The notes: generated by a model from the sequence alone, not told the origin. DNA of 64,000 nt from Jacaranda mimosifolia (GCA_018894105.1 CM032117.1:45804501-45868500); one strand, 5' to 3'; numbered from the stretch's first letter, positions 36,064 through 48,899 are shown. A program made the numbers and translations.

Positions 36064-37420
36064 GCTTACCTTGCAACCCTTGAGAAGGGTATGTACTTCA
36101 TTAAGGTGCATTTGATGACTAATTCTTCATCATAGGTATTTGATACCGCATGTAGTTCTCATCTTTATAATTCGTTACAGGGAATAGAAAGAAGAAAGAG
36201 TCTTTATGAAGGAGATATGATTCCCCTCCTAAGAAATGGGGCAAAAGTTATCGCTACCTTCCAAGGCGTAATGAAGTTAGACTTGGGGAATGCTTGCATT
36301 GTACTTGATTCAGTTTATTATGTACCCTATCTTGTTAAGAACATTATTTCAATTCCTGTTCTTGATAATGAAGGATATGATTTTACTATATTGAATGGGA
36401 TGTTGAAAGCATTAAAGAATGGTTCTTTAATTGCTCAAGGTACATTAATTAACGGATTGTACATACTTGATTCTCAATCTTCACTAATGCACATTCAATC
36501 AAATAAAAGAAAATTAGATAACCAAGAAGATGCCATTATATGTCATGCAAGACTTGGCCATATTTTTAAAAATAGGATGAACAAGTTAGAAGCACTAAAT
36601 GTTAGTGGCATTGAGGACCTTCATACTTGTGAATCTTGTTTAAAGGGAAAAATGACCAAGGCTCCTTTTGTGAGACAAATGGAGCATTCCACACGTCCTT
36701 TGGATTTAATTCATACGGATATTTGTGGCTCACTAAAAGTTAGTGGGAGATGAGGTTATTCCTACTTCATCACCTTCACCGATGATTATAGTTGGTTCGT
36801 ACATGTGTATCTTATGAAGTACAAGTCCGTAGCCTTTGAAAAATTCAAAGAGTATAGGAATGAAGTGGAAAAACAATTGGCGCTAAGCACTTCGATCGGA
36901 TCAAGGGAGAGCATACTTAAGCACTGAGTTCTTAGATTATCTAAAGGAGAATGGGATTCTTTCTCAATGAACTCCACCTAGCACACCCCAACACAATGGA
37001 ATAGCTGAGAGAAGAAACCGTACCTTATTAGACATGGTACGTTCCATGATGTGCTTTTTTGATATACCCATATCCTTTTGGGGATACACCTTAATAACGA
37101 CGGCGAAGCTACTAAATGTACTACCTTCAAAATCAGTGCCAAAAACACCGCATGAGATGTAGTATGACAAAGCACCCTCTTACAATTATCTCAAGGTTTG
37201 GGGGTCTCCCGCCTACGTGAGACGGATAGTGGGAGACAAGTTGGATAGTAAATCCACCTTGTGCAAGTTTGTGGGATTCCTAAGAGAGTCTATGGGTTAT
37301 TACTTTTATGATCCCTCGGAACAAAAATTGTTTGTCTCAAGAAATGCTTACTTTTTAGGAAAGCAATTTCTATTAGATATAAACAGCATTGTTGTTGAAC
37401 TTGATGAAGTTTAAGATGAT
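36064..37420 (+). pseudogene. copia protease and integrase, degenerate
   Basis: The protease active site appears as FDTACSSHLYNS near 36140, with DTA where DTG or DSG is usual. The integrase zinc-binding part follows (HARLGH...CESCLKGK, 36540-36650) and then the catalytic core with HTDICG and TFTDDYSWF; a stop falls at about 36751. PQHNGIAERRNRTLLDMVRS near 36985-37045 marks the Glu-containing end of the core. A C-terminal part lies at 37217-37414. Frameshifts separate these pieces. Confidence 0.85.
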
Positions 37421-37499
37421 CATCAAATCCCACAAGCGGTGGAAATAAGCGAGCAACAAGAGCCTTACACATATCCTCTAAAAAGGTCGGACCGAATCA

Positions 37500-39050
37500 A
37501 GTAGCAACCCAAAATGTTTAAATTTCTTTATGAAACGAGCAATAGGATAGTGATCCAAAGACCTATGAGGAAGCTATGTTAAACATAGGCTCAGAACAAT
37601 AGCTTGATGCCATGAAATTCAAAATGGACTCCATGTACTCCAACAAAGTATGGACTTTGGTAGATCCACTAAAGGGAATAGTTCTCGTTGGTTGCAAGTG
37701 GATCTACAAGTGAAAGCTAGGAGTCAATGGAGAAGTAGCAACTTTTAAAGCGTGACTAGTAGCTAAGGGTTACACTTAAAGACTCGGTATCGATTTTAAG
37801 GAAACCTTTTCACCAATCGCAATACCTAAGTCCATTTGGATTTTACTTGCCATACCTGCATATTATGACTATGAGATATGACAAATGAATGTGAAAATCG
37901 CTTTCCTCAATGGAGATATTGAAGGAGAAATCTATATGGAGTAACCACAAGGTTTCACATCCAATGGGATTGAGCAAAAAGTTTGTAAACTCCATAGATC
38001 CATTTATGGACTCAAACAAGCGTCTCGAAGTTGGAACATACGTTTTGACAAAATGGTTAAATTATTTGGCTTTGTCAAAAATGTGTATGAACCACGTGTA
38101 CTAGAAGGCTAGAGAGAGTAGTATATAATTTATTGTGCTTTATGTCAATGACATCATTCTCATTGGGAATGAGGTAAGAATGCAATACTGTACTAAAGCA
38201 TGGTTATCTACTCAATTCTCCTTAAAGGATTTGGGATAAGCATCCTACTTATTAGGAATACGTATCTATAGAGATAGATCAAGGAAGATGCTGGGGCTTT
38301 CCCAAACCCCGTACATTAACAAACTACTAAAGAGGTTTAGTATGGAAGAATCCAAGAGAGGATTCCTTCCCATGGGATATGGAATTCGTCTCTCCAAGTT
38401 TATGGCCCCTAAGACTGAAAACGAGAGACAAAGGATGTCCCACATACCTTATGCCTCCGCTATTGGGAGCATAATGCAGTTCAATGTACAAGACCGAATG
38501 TGCCACACGCTCTAAGTGTTACGAGCCGTTTCTAGTCCAATCCTGGTGAAAGTCACCGGATAGCCGTTAAAGCAATCCTTAAGTACTTGAGAAGGACTAA
38601 GGACTTGTTTTTGGTATACGATAATGGAGAATTGAAACTCGAGTTTGCAATCCGATGCAGATGACCCAAAATCACTTCTAGATTCATATTTTGCCTCAAT
38701 GGCGGCACGGTGAGTTGGAAGAGTTCCAAGCAAGACACCATGGCCGAATTTACCATAAAGGTAGAATATATTGCGATTTCAGAAGCTACTACGGAAGGTG
38801 TTTGGATGAAAAACTTCATTCAAAAGTTGAATGTAGTGCCTAACATTGCTAAGCCAGTAGTTGTCTTCTGTGACAACAACGGGGCAGTAGTGCAAGCTAA
38901 AGAGCCAAGATCTCATTAGCGATCCAAGCATATTTTGAAGCGATATCATTTAATTTAGGAGATCATTGATAGAGGCGAATTCGAGTGGAGAAAGTTGCCT
39001 CGAAAGAGAATATAGTAGATCCACTGACTAAACCCCTATTGCAAAATATC
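37500..39050 (+). pseudogene. copia reverse transcriptase and RNase H, degenerate
   Basis: The RT core appears from about 37690 in pieces: KGYT, FKETFSPIA, KIAFLNGDIEGEIYME and SIYGLKQASRSWN. The catalytic box reads YVNDI instead of YVDDM/YVDDI near 38143. A downstream part at 38288-38515 includes YINKLLKRFSMEES and PYASAIGSIM. RNase H follows at 38710-38919 with WKSSKQDTMAEFTIKVEYIA and FCDNNGAV. In-frame stops are frequent, so no active polyprotein can be made. Confidence 0.88.
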
Positions 39051-39118
39051 TTTGAAGGACATCTTGAGAAGATAGGTCTCAAGGCCATAGGGTATTGGCT
39101 TTAGGGCAAGTGGGAGAT

Positions 39119-41312
39119 TGTTGTAATAGTGTCCGGCAAGCCAATTAGATTAGTCTTGTAAAACTATTTCCTTGTAAAATAATCTTGATTGAATGATATT
39201 CTTTATATAGCCATCTTTGTCTTATGATCTTTATTACTTCACCGGCATTTGGATGAAGCCCTTAGATCACACTAGACTACGGGACTTGGTCATTTCACTA
39301 GGTGGTGATCGTGGAATAAGTCTTATATGGTTGTGATCTTAAATCTTCCAACTCATAAGATCTTACAAGGCAAGGTATCAAAAATCTTGATAAACTTGCA
39401 CGAAGAATGCATAAATCCAAGGGTTGGATGTTGCTCCGTTCCATGAGCAATCACATATGAGATATGGATACATGTTAGTGGGTGCTTGTTAGAGAACAAG
39501 GTACTGAAGGCTCGCCTGGAGAATCCACTAGATAGCCAAAGTGGCAAGTCGATAGTGGCAAATTCTCCAACTTACTCTAATACATATAATTAGTCCTTTA
39601 ACCTGAGAATCCATGGTAACCTTATGTTGGGTCCTTATGCTTTGACTCTTCCTTGGTCACCTATCGGGCCATTTGTGTAGAGGTTGGGCACAATCTACTA
39701 GACGTGGAGGTCTGTGAGATTCAAGATGGAATCCGACTCCTTATCTTTGTGAAGGACAATCGCATCTTCTATGTATTCTATAATGATCATTTTCAAGAAA
39801 TCCTTGCACAATGTGGTATGATAATTTGGAAAATGAGTTTTCCAAAGGTGAGGTCATATAGTGGAATCGAACATTGGGAATAGAGATATAGTATCAAGGC
39901 TATTAGAGAGCCGAAAAATATCTTGCCCTATGCCTTTTCAGGAGATAGAAGATGGAATAACCGTATTTGCATGACAATCGTAGAGCTATAATAGTTCTCC
40001 AAAAGCATTCTTTTCGGCCAATTAGTTGGGCTCCATGGGCTTGAGATTGGACATCAACCATGAAGATTGGGTACTCTTCAATTAATGGAGATTAATTGAG
40101 TTGAGTCAATTTAATTTAAAGGAGTTTAAACTAAAATGAATATATGATATTCAAAAGTCACAAGGGGTTGTGAGCCCATGTCCAATAAATGGTAGAACCT
40201 ATCGGGTCAACACAAAAGCCAATTACATTTCCTATGTCATGGAAGAACTTTCTAAGTGTTAGAAAATTCACTCCATAGTGATCGATTTATTTGGGTGATT
40301 GAAAATTGAAGTATCACTTGGCTTGATTAATTTACGTGTTAAATTGATCAACTAATTTAAGGAGTTAAATTATACCAATATTTAAAGAGTTAATTATTTG
40401 GTGCCATGTGACCATCAATTAGTCAAGTTAACTTAAAGAGTTAAGTTAACGTAATTAATTAAATTAAAGTGTTTAATTTAATTAATGCGAAGAATATATT
40501 TTGGAGAAAAAATTCAAATGAAAGGTTCATTTGGTGTGATATTTTAATTAATTTGAAATTAGATTTCAAATGTAATTGAAATACACACAAATTCAAATTA
40601 GATTTGAATTTGCCAACTTGCATGTGTAAGCATGTTGGCGGTCCCCCGTTGAGGAAGGTGTGATGACAACTTGTTATCATACCATCCTCCCTTTATATAT
40701 AGATATAGAGGTGAGGTGGGCGGTTGCATGTATTAAGTAAGTGAAGAATTAGATTCTCACTATTTTCGCTCCATTTTCAAAGTGTTCACTCATGTGTTGA
40801 AGTTCACCTCTCTCTTCTCTTCCAACCCCAAAAATCGGCCATCTCCCTCTCTTATTTCCTCTCTTTCTCCACGTGAAAGTGAGTGATAGGAAGTTGCAAT
40901 GGTGTGTGGATCATATTGATAGAGGCAAAACAAATGGTTTGCTAAGCCTTTGGAGATCCACATGCGGGAACAGTCACTTGGCGATTTTATTCCAGGAGAT
41001 TTAGAAGGAGTTTTGATATGAAATTTTCATAATAGATCCATAAAAGAGTTGAGGAGCTACTAGAGTTTTTTTGGAATTTTTGGAGAAGATTGACTTGTGC
41101 AAAAGTTGCATTGTTTCTGCTGCGCCACTGCCTAGTAGATTCTGGATTGAAGAAGAGTTCTTCACTTTCTCCTTGGAATTTAACTTATCAAGGTAATCCT
41201 TTACCTAAATCCATTTTGTGAGCATGTCTAGATCCTTGATTTGCTTGAGTAGCCTAGTTAATTTAGATTTTGAAGTTTCGATTATTAGATCCTAGCGCTA
41301 CTCTTGCCTTCA
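39119..41312 (+). repeat. 3' LTR of the copia element
   Basis: This 2194 bp LTR starts TGTTGTAATAGTG directly after the polypurine tract and ends CTTGCCTTCA. It keeps the 171 bp that the 5' copy has lost. A TATATATAG stretch near 40695-40705 lies in the part that also contains the CCTCCCT-rich segment. Confidence 0.88.
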
Positions 41313-42449
41313 GCAACCCTGTGCATTATTATATTTAATGGGAAAGTTGTGATCCTTTATAATAATCTCCTCTCCCTATTATTTCGCTGAACCAAAAATT
41401 GTACAATTTCAAGATGCCATGACTTTATTGAGTGGAAAAATATTTTGGCTAGTTACACTTGAAAATTGTGATTATTAAATGGAGTTTCCTAGTGTTGTTA
41501 AAAAAATGGCAAAGCTTCACACAAAATTTTGAACAAACTTTACTAATTAAATCCTGATATCCATGAAATAATGATAATATTCCTTTTATTTAAGTTCTAG
41601 TTAAGTATACAAATTCTGAGGTTAAAGCATACATTCATCTTGTGGTTGAGATATATAATATATGTTGGACATTTGTACCAAAGAAATATGATTCACCCTC
41701 TTTGTTTTCTTAAAAGATGATTGTGCTTTATAATCCACTAAAGAAAAAATATATTTTCAATTAAGCAACTCTTAAAAGCCAAATTTAAAGCTAAATATTA
41801 CTTACTTAATTAATATGATAATTTTTTTTATATATTTAAATCAACCTTTCAAATCAAATTTACCCCAAAATCAATTAAGCTCTTTAAACTCGACTTAAAG
41901 TTTTTATTTTTATTTTTCAAGAAATAGTTAGAAATAAAGTTTGCTGAATAGCTATGAGCATACCCTTTCAACAACCACGTAAAATTACTTGTTGTATGTT
42001 TTTTTAATGACCATATAATACCAATTGCTATGAGTCTAAAGAGCTAAAGAAAAAATATATGCTTAATTAGCAACCAAATTAACAGTAACCATTCAATATT
42101 TTGTTATTAAGTTGGTCACAATTAATATTTATATAGCGACCATGAAAATAGTCGCTAAAAACTCCAACTTTAATTGCTATACCACTAGCTACAGCTAACT
42201 AAATTATAGCGATTATTTATAGCTACCAAATATTGATTTGTTGTAAAAAGATTTATGTAACTTGCCTTCAGCAACCAAATAACTTTTGGCCACTAAAATT
42301 TTAGCAACCATTTTATCATGGTCAGTAAGAATTTGGTCACTAGAACTATTTTTCTTGTAGCGATTAAAGTATTGTCTTATCATGAACTAATTTCAATCTA
42401 TTGTAATAACAAAAGATGTCCTAAATATTTATACGGCTATATATGTTGA

Positions 42450-42815
42450 CTTCCAAAAATAGAAGAAGGCAACCAAGAACTTCTACCAGAATAATTTGCT
42501 TGGCAAAAGTGGATCTGGCCTAGTCTACCTAGTAATATAAAAGTCTAACCGAATTTTCTCTATGTAGGTTGCAGTGGTATTAGCGCATCTATATTTTGAA
42601 TAGGAAAAGTTAGACAACAGAAGGTTGGTTGCTACAAAGAAGTTGTGCCTTGATAAATCACAATAAAGAGAACTAGAATTCCTTGCTAAGTTGAAAACAA
42701 TTAGAAATATGTAACAAAAGAATTTAGTCTGCCTTGTAATGTACTGCTCAAATAGAGCTCAACAACTACTTGTGTATGGGAATATGAAGCATAGGAATTT
42801 AGCCTCATATCATTG
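42450..42815 (+). pseudogene. Receptor-like kinase fragment (EMS1/PSKR-like)
   Basis: Just right of the CACTA element a frame reads ATKNFYQNNLLGKSGSGLVY (42471-42530), the glycine-rich loop region of plant LRR receptor kinases. After a frame change, VATKKLCLDKSQ, then RELEFLAKLKTI and QKNLVCLVMYCSNRAQQLLV follow (42628-42778), covering the invariant Lys, helix C and the hinge. In-frame stops (42540, 42664-42666, 42711-42713) and the frameshift make it a pseudogene. The catalytic and activation loops are missing, and no leucine-rich repeats were found nearby. Confidence 0.75.
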
Positions 42816-43032
42816 ATAATATTACTTATCTTACTTATTGTGTAAACTAATAAAACATGATACAACAAAAAGAATCTTTAGAAGAATTGGACAACTATGG
42901 GCTTTTGGGACGAGAAGAGGGTGAAATGACAAGAATATCCTTTGGCAAGGAAAATGAAAATTGCATGCTAGTCTTGAGCTATATATTTGGCCTACAAAAT
43001 CACTCAACGGCAAAGTGTTGTGGTAGTGATTA

Positions 43033-44140
43033 TGGGTGTCGAATACAACAAAAAAAATTCATACTCTTAAGATATGATTTGTAAACAGTGGTGAGTAGAG
43101 TCGCATTCCACATGGACTGGTAAATTTTATTTCTTTCAAACTTATTAATAAAATAGAAAAGAAGGAGGATTTTCATGAAAACGAATGAGAATGAAATCTA
43201 GCCAAAGGTAATATCCCAGTTTGGTACACAGATTTGATCATCGATGCAAAGATAAATTTCTCATTCTTGAATAGACTGGTTATAGTTATTTGGGACGCCC
43301 TAATAACCAATCTCTCCTTACTATCTCGATAAGTAAGAGAAACTTGTGAGTTATTTCCCTTGCCAATAAACGACCCTAAACAAATGCTCCTAAGATTTAA
43401 TTTATTAAAAGCATTATAAACTAGAGAGACCCAACCTTAGTCAATAAACACACACAAGCGGAGTTTATTTAAACTAGATTATTTATCTCCATAACATAAT
43501 TTATGCATATCCCTACACATAATTATGTTATTTGCCACAAGCATTAGAATAATAAACAATTATAGATTTAATGTTTTAACTGACAGAACAAATATTCTAA
43601 GTATCAAAATTGGGCCTTAAATTTAATAAACCTGAATATTCATAATAAAAATAGAAGATAAATAAATACTCAATAAATAAGAAATATGAATCAAATTATT
43701 TAGATCTTACAAATATTGAAGAACCCAAATTTCGATAATCCCTTATGCTAGAACAAGAGTTTAGCAACTCAATCTTGAGAGAAAAATGAAGGAAATTAAA
43801 ATATGCTGAATAAAAGATATGAAAAAGCTTCATATGAAAGATTTCTAGTTCCTTATAAATAGCCTATTACTCCTAATGCAACCGAAAAACTAATTAAGTG
43901 TCCTACTAGAATAGGAAAACTTAAATTCTCCTAAAAGAGATTGAATGCTTTCTAATTAAATTTGCATAGAGTCTTGGGAAGCAAGACAAATCCACACTCG
44001 CTTTTCTACTGCATTTAGCTAGAATCTTCAATTTGCTTTACAAAATATAAAATGAAAGTTAAAATTCAACAATTAAGCACTTTTACTATTAACTGTAAGG
44101 GGAAATTATACGAATTAAATGATAAATATGCAACTTAACA
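43033..44140 (-). repeat. 3' LTR of the Athila-type element
   Basis: This 1108 bp LTR aligns with the copy at 49992-51239 but lacks three blocks of roughly 40-70 bp that the other has, and carries a short extra stretch near 43805-43840. Confidence 0.85.
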
Positions 44141-45599
44141 AATTCCCCCACACTTAGACAATGCTTGTCTCCAAGCATGCAATAGCTCCAATTTATCAAC
44201 CTTTCTCACAATCCCTCCTACCTATTTCTTAGCTTCTCCCTAATATAGTTCAAATTATCAAATTTTGGAGGGCTGAATCAAGACACAAGTAGGAACATGC
44301 ACTTCATAGAAAAAACCCTTATAAGTCACACAAATAACTTATCACCCTGGCAATCTCTTCGAACTCGAAATGTAAAAGGAATTTAACACTTTTTCATTAA
44401 GTTCATTTCAAGTTAAAACATAAAAGGTCCACTATCAAAAACATGCAACGATATCACATATTGAGGGAGAAATGGTAAGTCTAATGCACAAAAACATGGA
44501 GGATGAAAGGAAAAACCTTATTCAATCTCCCTTTTTTCTTGTACTAAAATTAGCTTGTGGACTAACCTTTTTATGCGAATACAAACATTGGTAATGAATA
44601 CCCCTGGCTACTCAACCAACTATAATTTGTTTAGAATGTCATCTGACCTTTTTACGCGAATACAAACATTGGTGATGAATGCACCCACTTAATGAGCCGG
44701 TCACAAACCTAGATGCTTATTATCCCTACTCATAATTACTTTATTTTAGTGATTAGCAGAGTAATCAAGCTAGTGCCTTTTTTTTTTTTGAAACAGATTA
44801 AAAGGTCAAACCTAGTCACCTTAATTGTCTTAGTACATTCAACTTAACAATTCAACCCAAATATGCTCATCAAGGCAAGCTCTAGAAAAGTTAACCCGCT
44901 ATGCATGACAATTATTAGGTGTGATATGCATTAATTCCCTCATACATCTTTTATCCAAATCAACCAACAAGGCAAGAAGTCGAAGTGCAATAAACAAGGA
45001 TTCAACCACTCATGCCATTCTTACAATGTGTCCTAATTCAACCCAATTATTTAAGTGTCACCTTAAGGACAAAGCATCAAAAAGAGGTAAAAGGTCAATG
45101 AGAAAAATTAACAAATCAAGAACTAAAGCACATTTTGGAAGCAAATAAGAAGAATATTGAGCCATTTCATGCATGTTTGAAGCAAAATGAATCCAAAATT
45201 TCCTCTCCCACTCTTAAGCCAAACATTGCACTCAATTTTTCAAAATAAGAATGTAAATGCATAAGAAAAGTGGAAGAAGGACTCCCTTAGTAGACGAGAT
45301 CCTCATGGCTTCAAGGACATGATGGAAATGGGGGTGTGAAACCAACATGAGTGAAATAAGCCACGAGGTTGGTCTCTATGTGTGAAAGCTAGCAACGAAG
45401 AGCATCAAGATCATCATCACGTGTCCATGGTTCAACTGCAGTGAAGGTGGGGTAAGGTTGCCTCCTCCTCATCATCAATGATCCTACACTTCTATGGCAC
45501 AATGGGTCTTGGAGAACAAAAATAAAACACGCCGTTTCGTTTGCCAAGTAGGCCCATCCCTTCTAAATAGTTCAAATCCAAAGGTGTCATATCACAACC

Positions 45600-46320
45600 A
45601 ATATGTAAGGTGTTATCATCAGGAGTGATCAAGTGCTCGTGTATGGCCAAATGTGTGATAAATGACCTTAAGATAATGCACGTTTGTTAGCCAAGACATT
45701 TGCAAACTGAGTAGCCAACCAACACCTAACGTTAACTTTGACATTGTTAAGCATTCACCATAGAAAATAAAATTTAGCTTTTGTAGCACACTAGTAGAAT
45801 CATCCCTACCTAAAAAAGAAAATGTAAGAAAATGATGAACATATTTCAAAGCAAGATCAACAAGAAAAATATCTTTGGATTTTCTAAGATCATAAGGGAC
45901 ATCAGTATTTTAAGTCAAAGATCTATAAAGCATGTGAGGTTCAAAGTTAGCATTTTGTTCAAATATTCATCAGAATGTGCATAATTAATTGTGATAAAAC
46001 CAAATGCCAAGTTAAATTAGTAATAGACAAGCTAAATCTTTGACCTATTAAACAAAACACAATAACATCAGGAGTATGCAAAGAGAGGTCAGCTGATTTG
46101 TAAAACTCAAAATTAGTACAAAATCCATGCACAAGTTCAATATATGCCAGACAATGAATGGAAAAACAAAGATGCCATCCAATATTATCAATTAATCGAT
46201 CAACATTAGCATGAATACTTAAAGTCTCAAGAGTGGGGTAGTTAATATACTCACAGGGGAGGATTGGTCTAGAGCAAACCTCAATGTATATTCCTGTTCA
46301 TGAGATGTGGTGAAATGTAG
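45600..46320 (-). pseudogene. Athila ORF-1 / env-like region
   Basis: A minus-strand frame open from about 46300 to 45970 includes HANVDRLIDNIGWHLCFSIH and VIVFCLIGQRFSLSITNLTW, which fits the Athila ORF-1 family, where a conserved Trp, a Phe-rich helix and a LSxxxLN-type motif occur in this order. After a frame change it continues as FINYAHSDEYLN and, at 45849-45619, KYVHHFLTFSFLGRDDSTSV and LNFIFYGECL. The region lies between the pol position and the 3' LTR, where Athila elements carry their third ORF. Stops and frame changes make it non-functional. Confidence 0.65.
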
Positions 46321-46399
46321 AGACCCGTGCAAGTTGGATTCTGTAGTTGGAATGACAGTCTTCCATTTTCCAAGTCGAGACCGACATCAAAATTCGGAT

Positions 46400-46985
46400 G
46401 AAGCAGGTAGCTAAGTATTAATAGTGGAAGTGGTTGGTGGTTGAGATGATTCCGAAAGAGATTCAGTGGAATGTGGATGTGTTAACCGAGCATTCTTAGT
46501 CTGTTGAGGACAAGGTGTTGGTTGTCTTTCTCTCATTTTTGGGTGGCTAGAAGTAGAGGGGTGCTGGCTGAGGTGTTTGCAGTAGGGAGATGTCTGGGGA
46601 TGGTAGCGGGTGGTGTTGAGATGTGTTTGGCGATTGTGACATAGCTTGTGGTTTCGATCGTGGGTTAAGGTGATACTGGTGGTGATGGGGAGGAAAAATG
46701 GCAGCAGGGTTGAAGGTGATAGAGGTGGTGACGGGGCTGAAGGTGATGTTAGCGTTTGGAGGTGGTGGCAGAAGATGTATTGTGGATGGTGGTGACAGAG
46801 ATAATGGTTGCTATTTGGTGATGGCGGGTTAAGGTGTTGGAGATGGTGGCGACGAGAGGATGGTTGGCGACGGGAAAGGTTGGAGGTGGAGATGGTTGTG
46901 GGTAGTTGAAGATGACGACGAGAAGGTGTGCTAGTGGGGGCGACAAGGATGGTTGGTGTTAATGGTGGCGACGGAGATGGTGGCT
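46400..46985 (-). repeat. G-rich low-complexity block
   Basis: The plus strand is a degenerate array of GGTGGTGGCG, GATGGTGGCGACG and GGTTGGAGATGG words, far richer in G than its surroundings. On the minus strand it gives Pro/Thr/Ser/His-rich frames without domains. It directly precedes the triplicated 220-290 bp repeat. Confidence 0.75.
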
Positions 46986-47017
46986 AGTAGTCGCAGCGGG
47001 GTGTGGTTGGAGATAGT

Positions 47018-47548
47018 GGCGGCAAGAGGTTGAAGATGGAGTGTTGGAGATGATAGTTGGTGTTTAGGATGAGAGTCAATTTTGACTTTTTTTTATATAA
47101 TAATAATAAAAAAGAAGTAGTAGTAGTAGTAGTAAATATGGCAGAAGAGATGATGAAACAAGGCGTGGGCACGAATAGATTGAAGAGCTTTTCTGTCAAA
47201 TAATTCAATGTGCCAGAAGAGGTCATGTGCATGAGTAGTTTGAAGAGCTTTTGGCGGCAAGAGGTTGAAGATGGAGTGTTGGAGATGATAGTTGGTGTTT
47301 AGGATGAGAGTCAATTTTGACTTTTTTTTATATAATAATAATAATAATAGTAGTAAATATGGCAGAAGAGATGATGAAACAAGGCGTGGGCACGGATAGA
47401 TTGAAGAGCTTTTCTGTCAAATAATTCAACGTGCCAGAAGAGGTCATGTGCATGAGTAGTTTGAAGAGCTTTTGGCGGCAAGAGGTTAAAGATGGAGTGT
47501 TGGAGATGATAGTTGGTGTTTAGGATGAGAGTCAATTTTGACTTTTTT

Positions 47549-47642
<94 letters not shown>

Positions 47643-47790
47643 TGTAAATATGGTAGAAGAGATGATGAAACAAGGCGTGGGCACGGATAGATTGAAGAGC
47701 TTTTCTGTCAAATAATTCAACGTGCCAGAAGAGGTCATGTGCATGAGTAGTTTGAAGAGCTTTTTTGTCTGAAGTACCTGTGTCCACAGG
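47018..47790. repeat. Triplicated 220-290 bp repeat with embedded microsatellites
   Basis: Three near-identical head-to-tail units start at GGCGGCAAGAGGTT (47018, 47253, 47474) and end at TTGAAGAGCTTTT. Each contains a TATAATAATAA-GTAGTAGTA microsatellite. The units differ mostly in that tract, which is short in units 1 and 2 and expanded in unit 3 to a long (ATA)n(GTA)n run at about 47551-47640. Open frames across the array on the minus strand are products of the repeat. Confidence 0.9.
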
Positions 47791-47945
47791 CTAATCTAAG
47801 ATGTCTCCTACATAAGAATAAAAAAAAGAAGTTAATTAGAGATGATAAAAAAAATAATTTTTTTTAATAAACAACAAATTGAAAGCTTGGGTTGCCTCTC
47901 AAAAAATGCCTCTCTTTAGCATCTTTGGCTAAACGTAGCTATTCC

Positions 47946-48588
47946 TCACATCATAAAATTATCATAATCATTCAAATCAAAGGTTTCATGAGTTAAAGTA
48001 TCAATAATATCCATAGCAAAAACACAAGATTCATCACTAGGATATTTCGTGGCATCATAGATATTTAATTTAATTACATTACCATCAAACTCCATAGTGA
48101 GTGTTTCATTATTCACATCAATTTTCATCCTAAACGTTCTAAGGAAAAGTCTTCCCAATAGTTTTTATGATGAATTGAGGGAGTTATCTCCAGTCATGTT
48201 AAGTACATAAAAATCAGCAAAAAAAATTAATACGTTAACTTGTACTAACACATCCTCTAGGACTCAATCTAGGAGTTTTATTTGTGCACAATTCCTTGAG
48301 AAATTTAACATACCGTGGTATTTGCTTGACTGCATCAAGTAATGGGATATTTACCCCGACCTTGCGAAAAGTTTTAAGAATCTCCTTTTCCTTTTCATGC
48401 CTTTTGGATTTAGCGAACCTTTCAAGAAAGGAAAGGTGTATAACCAATGAGCTTGTCACCTTACCGTTAAGTTCGTGTGAATGTTCACCCACATCTTGGG
48501 GTATAACAATCTCTCTCTCCACTTCTTCCATAGTGGTGTTTTCTCGTGTCTTCTTGCTGGGTTCTTTTAGCTCCTTACCATTCATCAA
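47946..48588 (-). pseudogene. Athila gag C-terminal and protease-side fragments
   Basis: The minus strand at 48588-48235 contains RFAKSKRHEKEKEILKTFRK and IPLLDAVKQIPRYVKFLKEL, the conserved Athila segment before the protease. At 48158-47946 the frame GRLFLRTFRMKIDV...LTMEFDGN matches the end of the protease domain. The Asp active site between them is not visible, and frames change in between. Reading should go on into RT below 47946, but the repeat array follows instead. Confidence 0.75.
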
Positions 48589-48899
48589 AGTAGATTGAAA
48601 ACTATTTGAGAGCGTAGCTTTCCTTTGGATTCCATCTTGCTCATTGAGATGGCTAGCTAACCTTTTTGGTTCTCCAGGTTTTGAATTCTTGCTCGCGTTT
48701 CCTGTTGAAATTGCCGAGTGTTAGTCGCAAGCAATTTAACAATCTCTTCAAGAAACATACCTATATTTGAAGAGGATGGTTACTGTAGAGGGGGCGGTTT
48801 TTGTTGGAAATATTGGTAGTTTTGCGATCTCGCTCTATAAGTAAAGTTGAATGGTCCCTCCATCCTAAGTTGTAGGTGTTTAAGTTGGGATCATACTTT

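Larger units (their letters stand above)
30273..41312 (+). mobile_element. Ty1-copia LTR retrotransposon, degenerate, nested in CACTA
   Basis: Long LTRs lie at 30273-32336 (truncated at its 5' end) and 39119-41312. The primer site AGTGGTATCGGGGCC follows the 5' LTR, a variant of the initiator-Met tRNA complement. A purine-rich GGCAAGTGGGAGAT precedes the 3' LTR. Gag-pol lies between in the copia order: gag, zinc knuckle, protease, integrase, RT, RNase H. Stops and frameshifts are many, and the LTRs differ at roughly one base in ten where compared, so this is an old, dead copy. The sequence after the 3' LTR is GCAAC; no matching duplication survives on the left. Confidence 0.9.
29542..42362. 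mobile_element. CACTA (En/Spm) transposon, split by a copia insertion
   Basis: The left end is CACTACAAGAAAA and the right end, read inward, is CGCTACAAGAAAA: 13-bp terminal inverted repeats with one mismatch. The 3-bp target duplication ATT flanks both sides (29539-29541 and 42363-42365). Subterminal regions are rich in short repeats such as TAGCGACCAT, GGTCACTA and AGCAACCA, as expected for CACTA termini. Without the nested copia element (30273-41312) only about 1.8 kb of CACTA sequence remains, with no transposase seen, so it was a non-autonomous copy. Confidence 0.88.

Noticed and set aside
41305..42280. TTGCCTTCAGCAACC present at the copia end and again at about 42263
   Set aside because: A 15-bp match with no extension on either side; probably chance, since CACTA subterminal repeats include AGCAACC.
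46749..47787. Several minus-strand frames rich in Tyr, Thr, Ile and Pro
   Set aside because: They are translations of the G-rich block and the triplicated microsatellite-bearing repeat.
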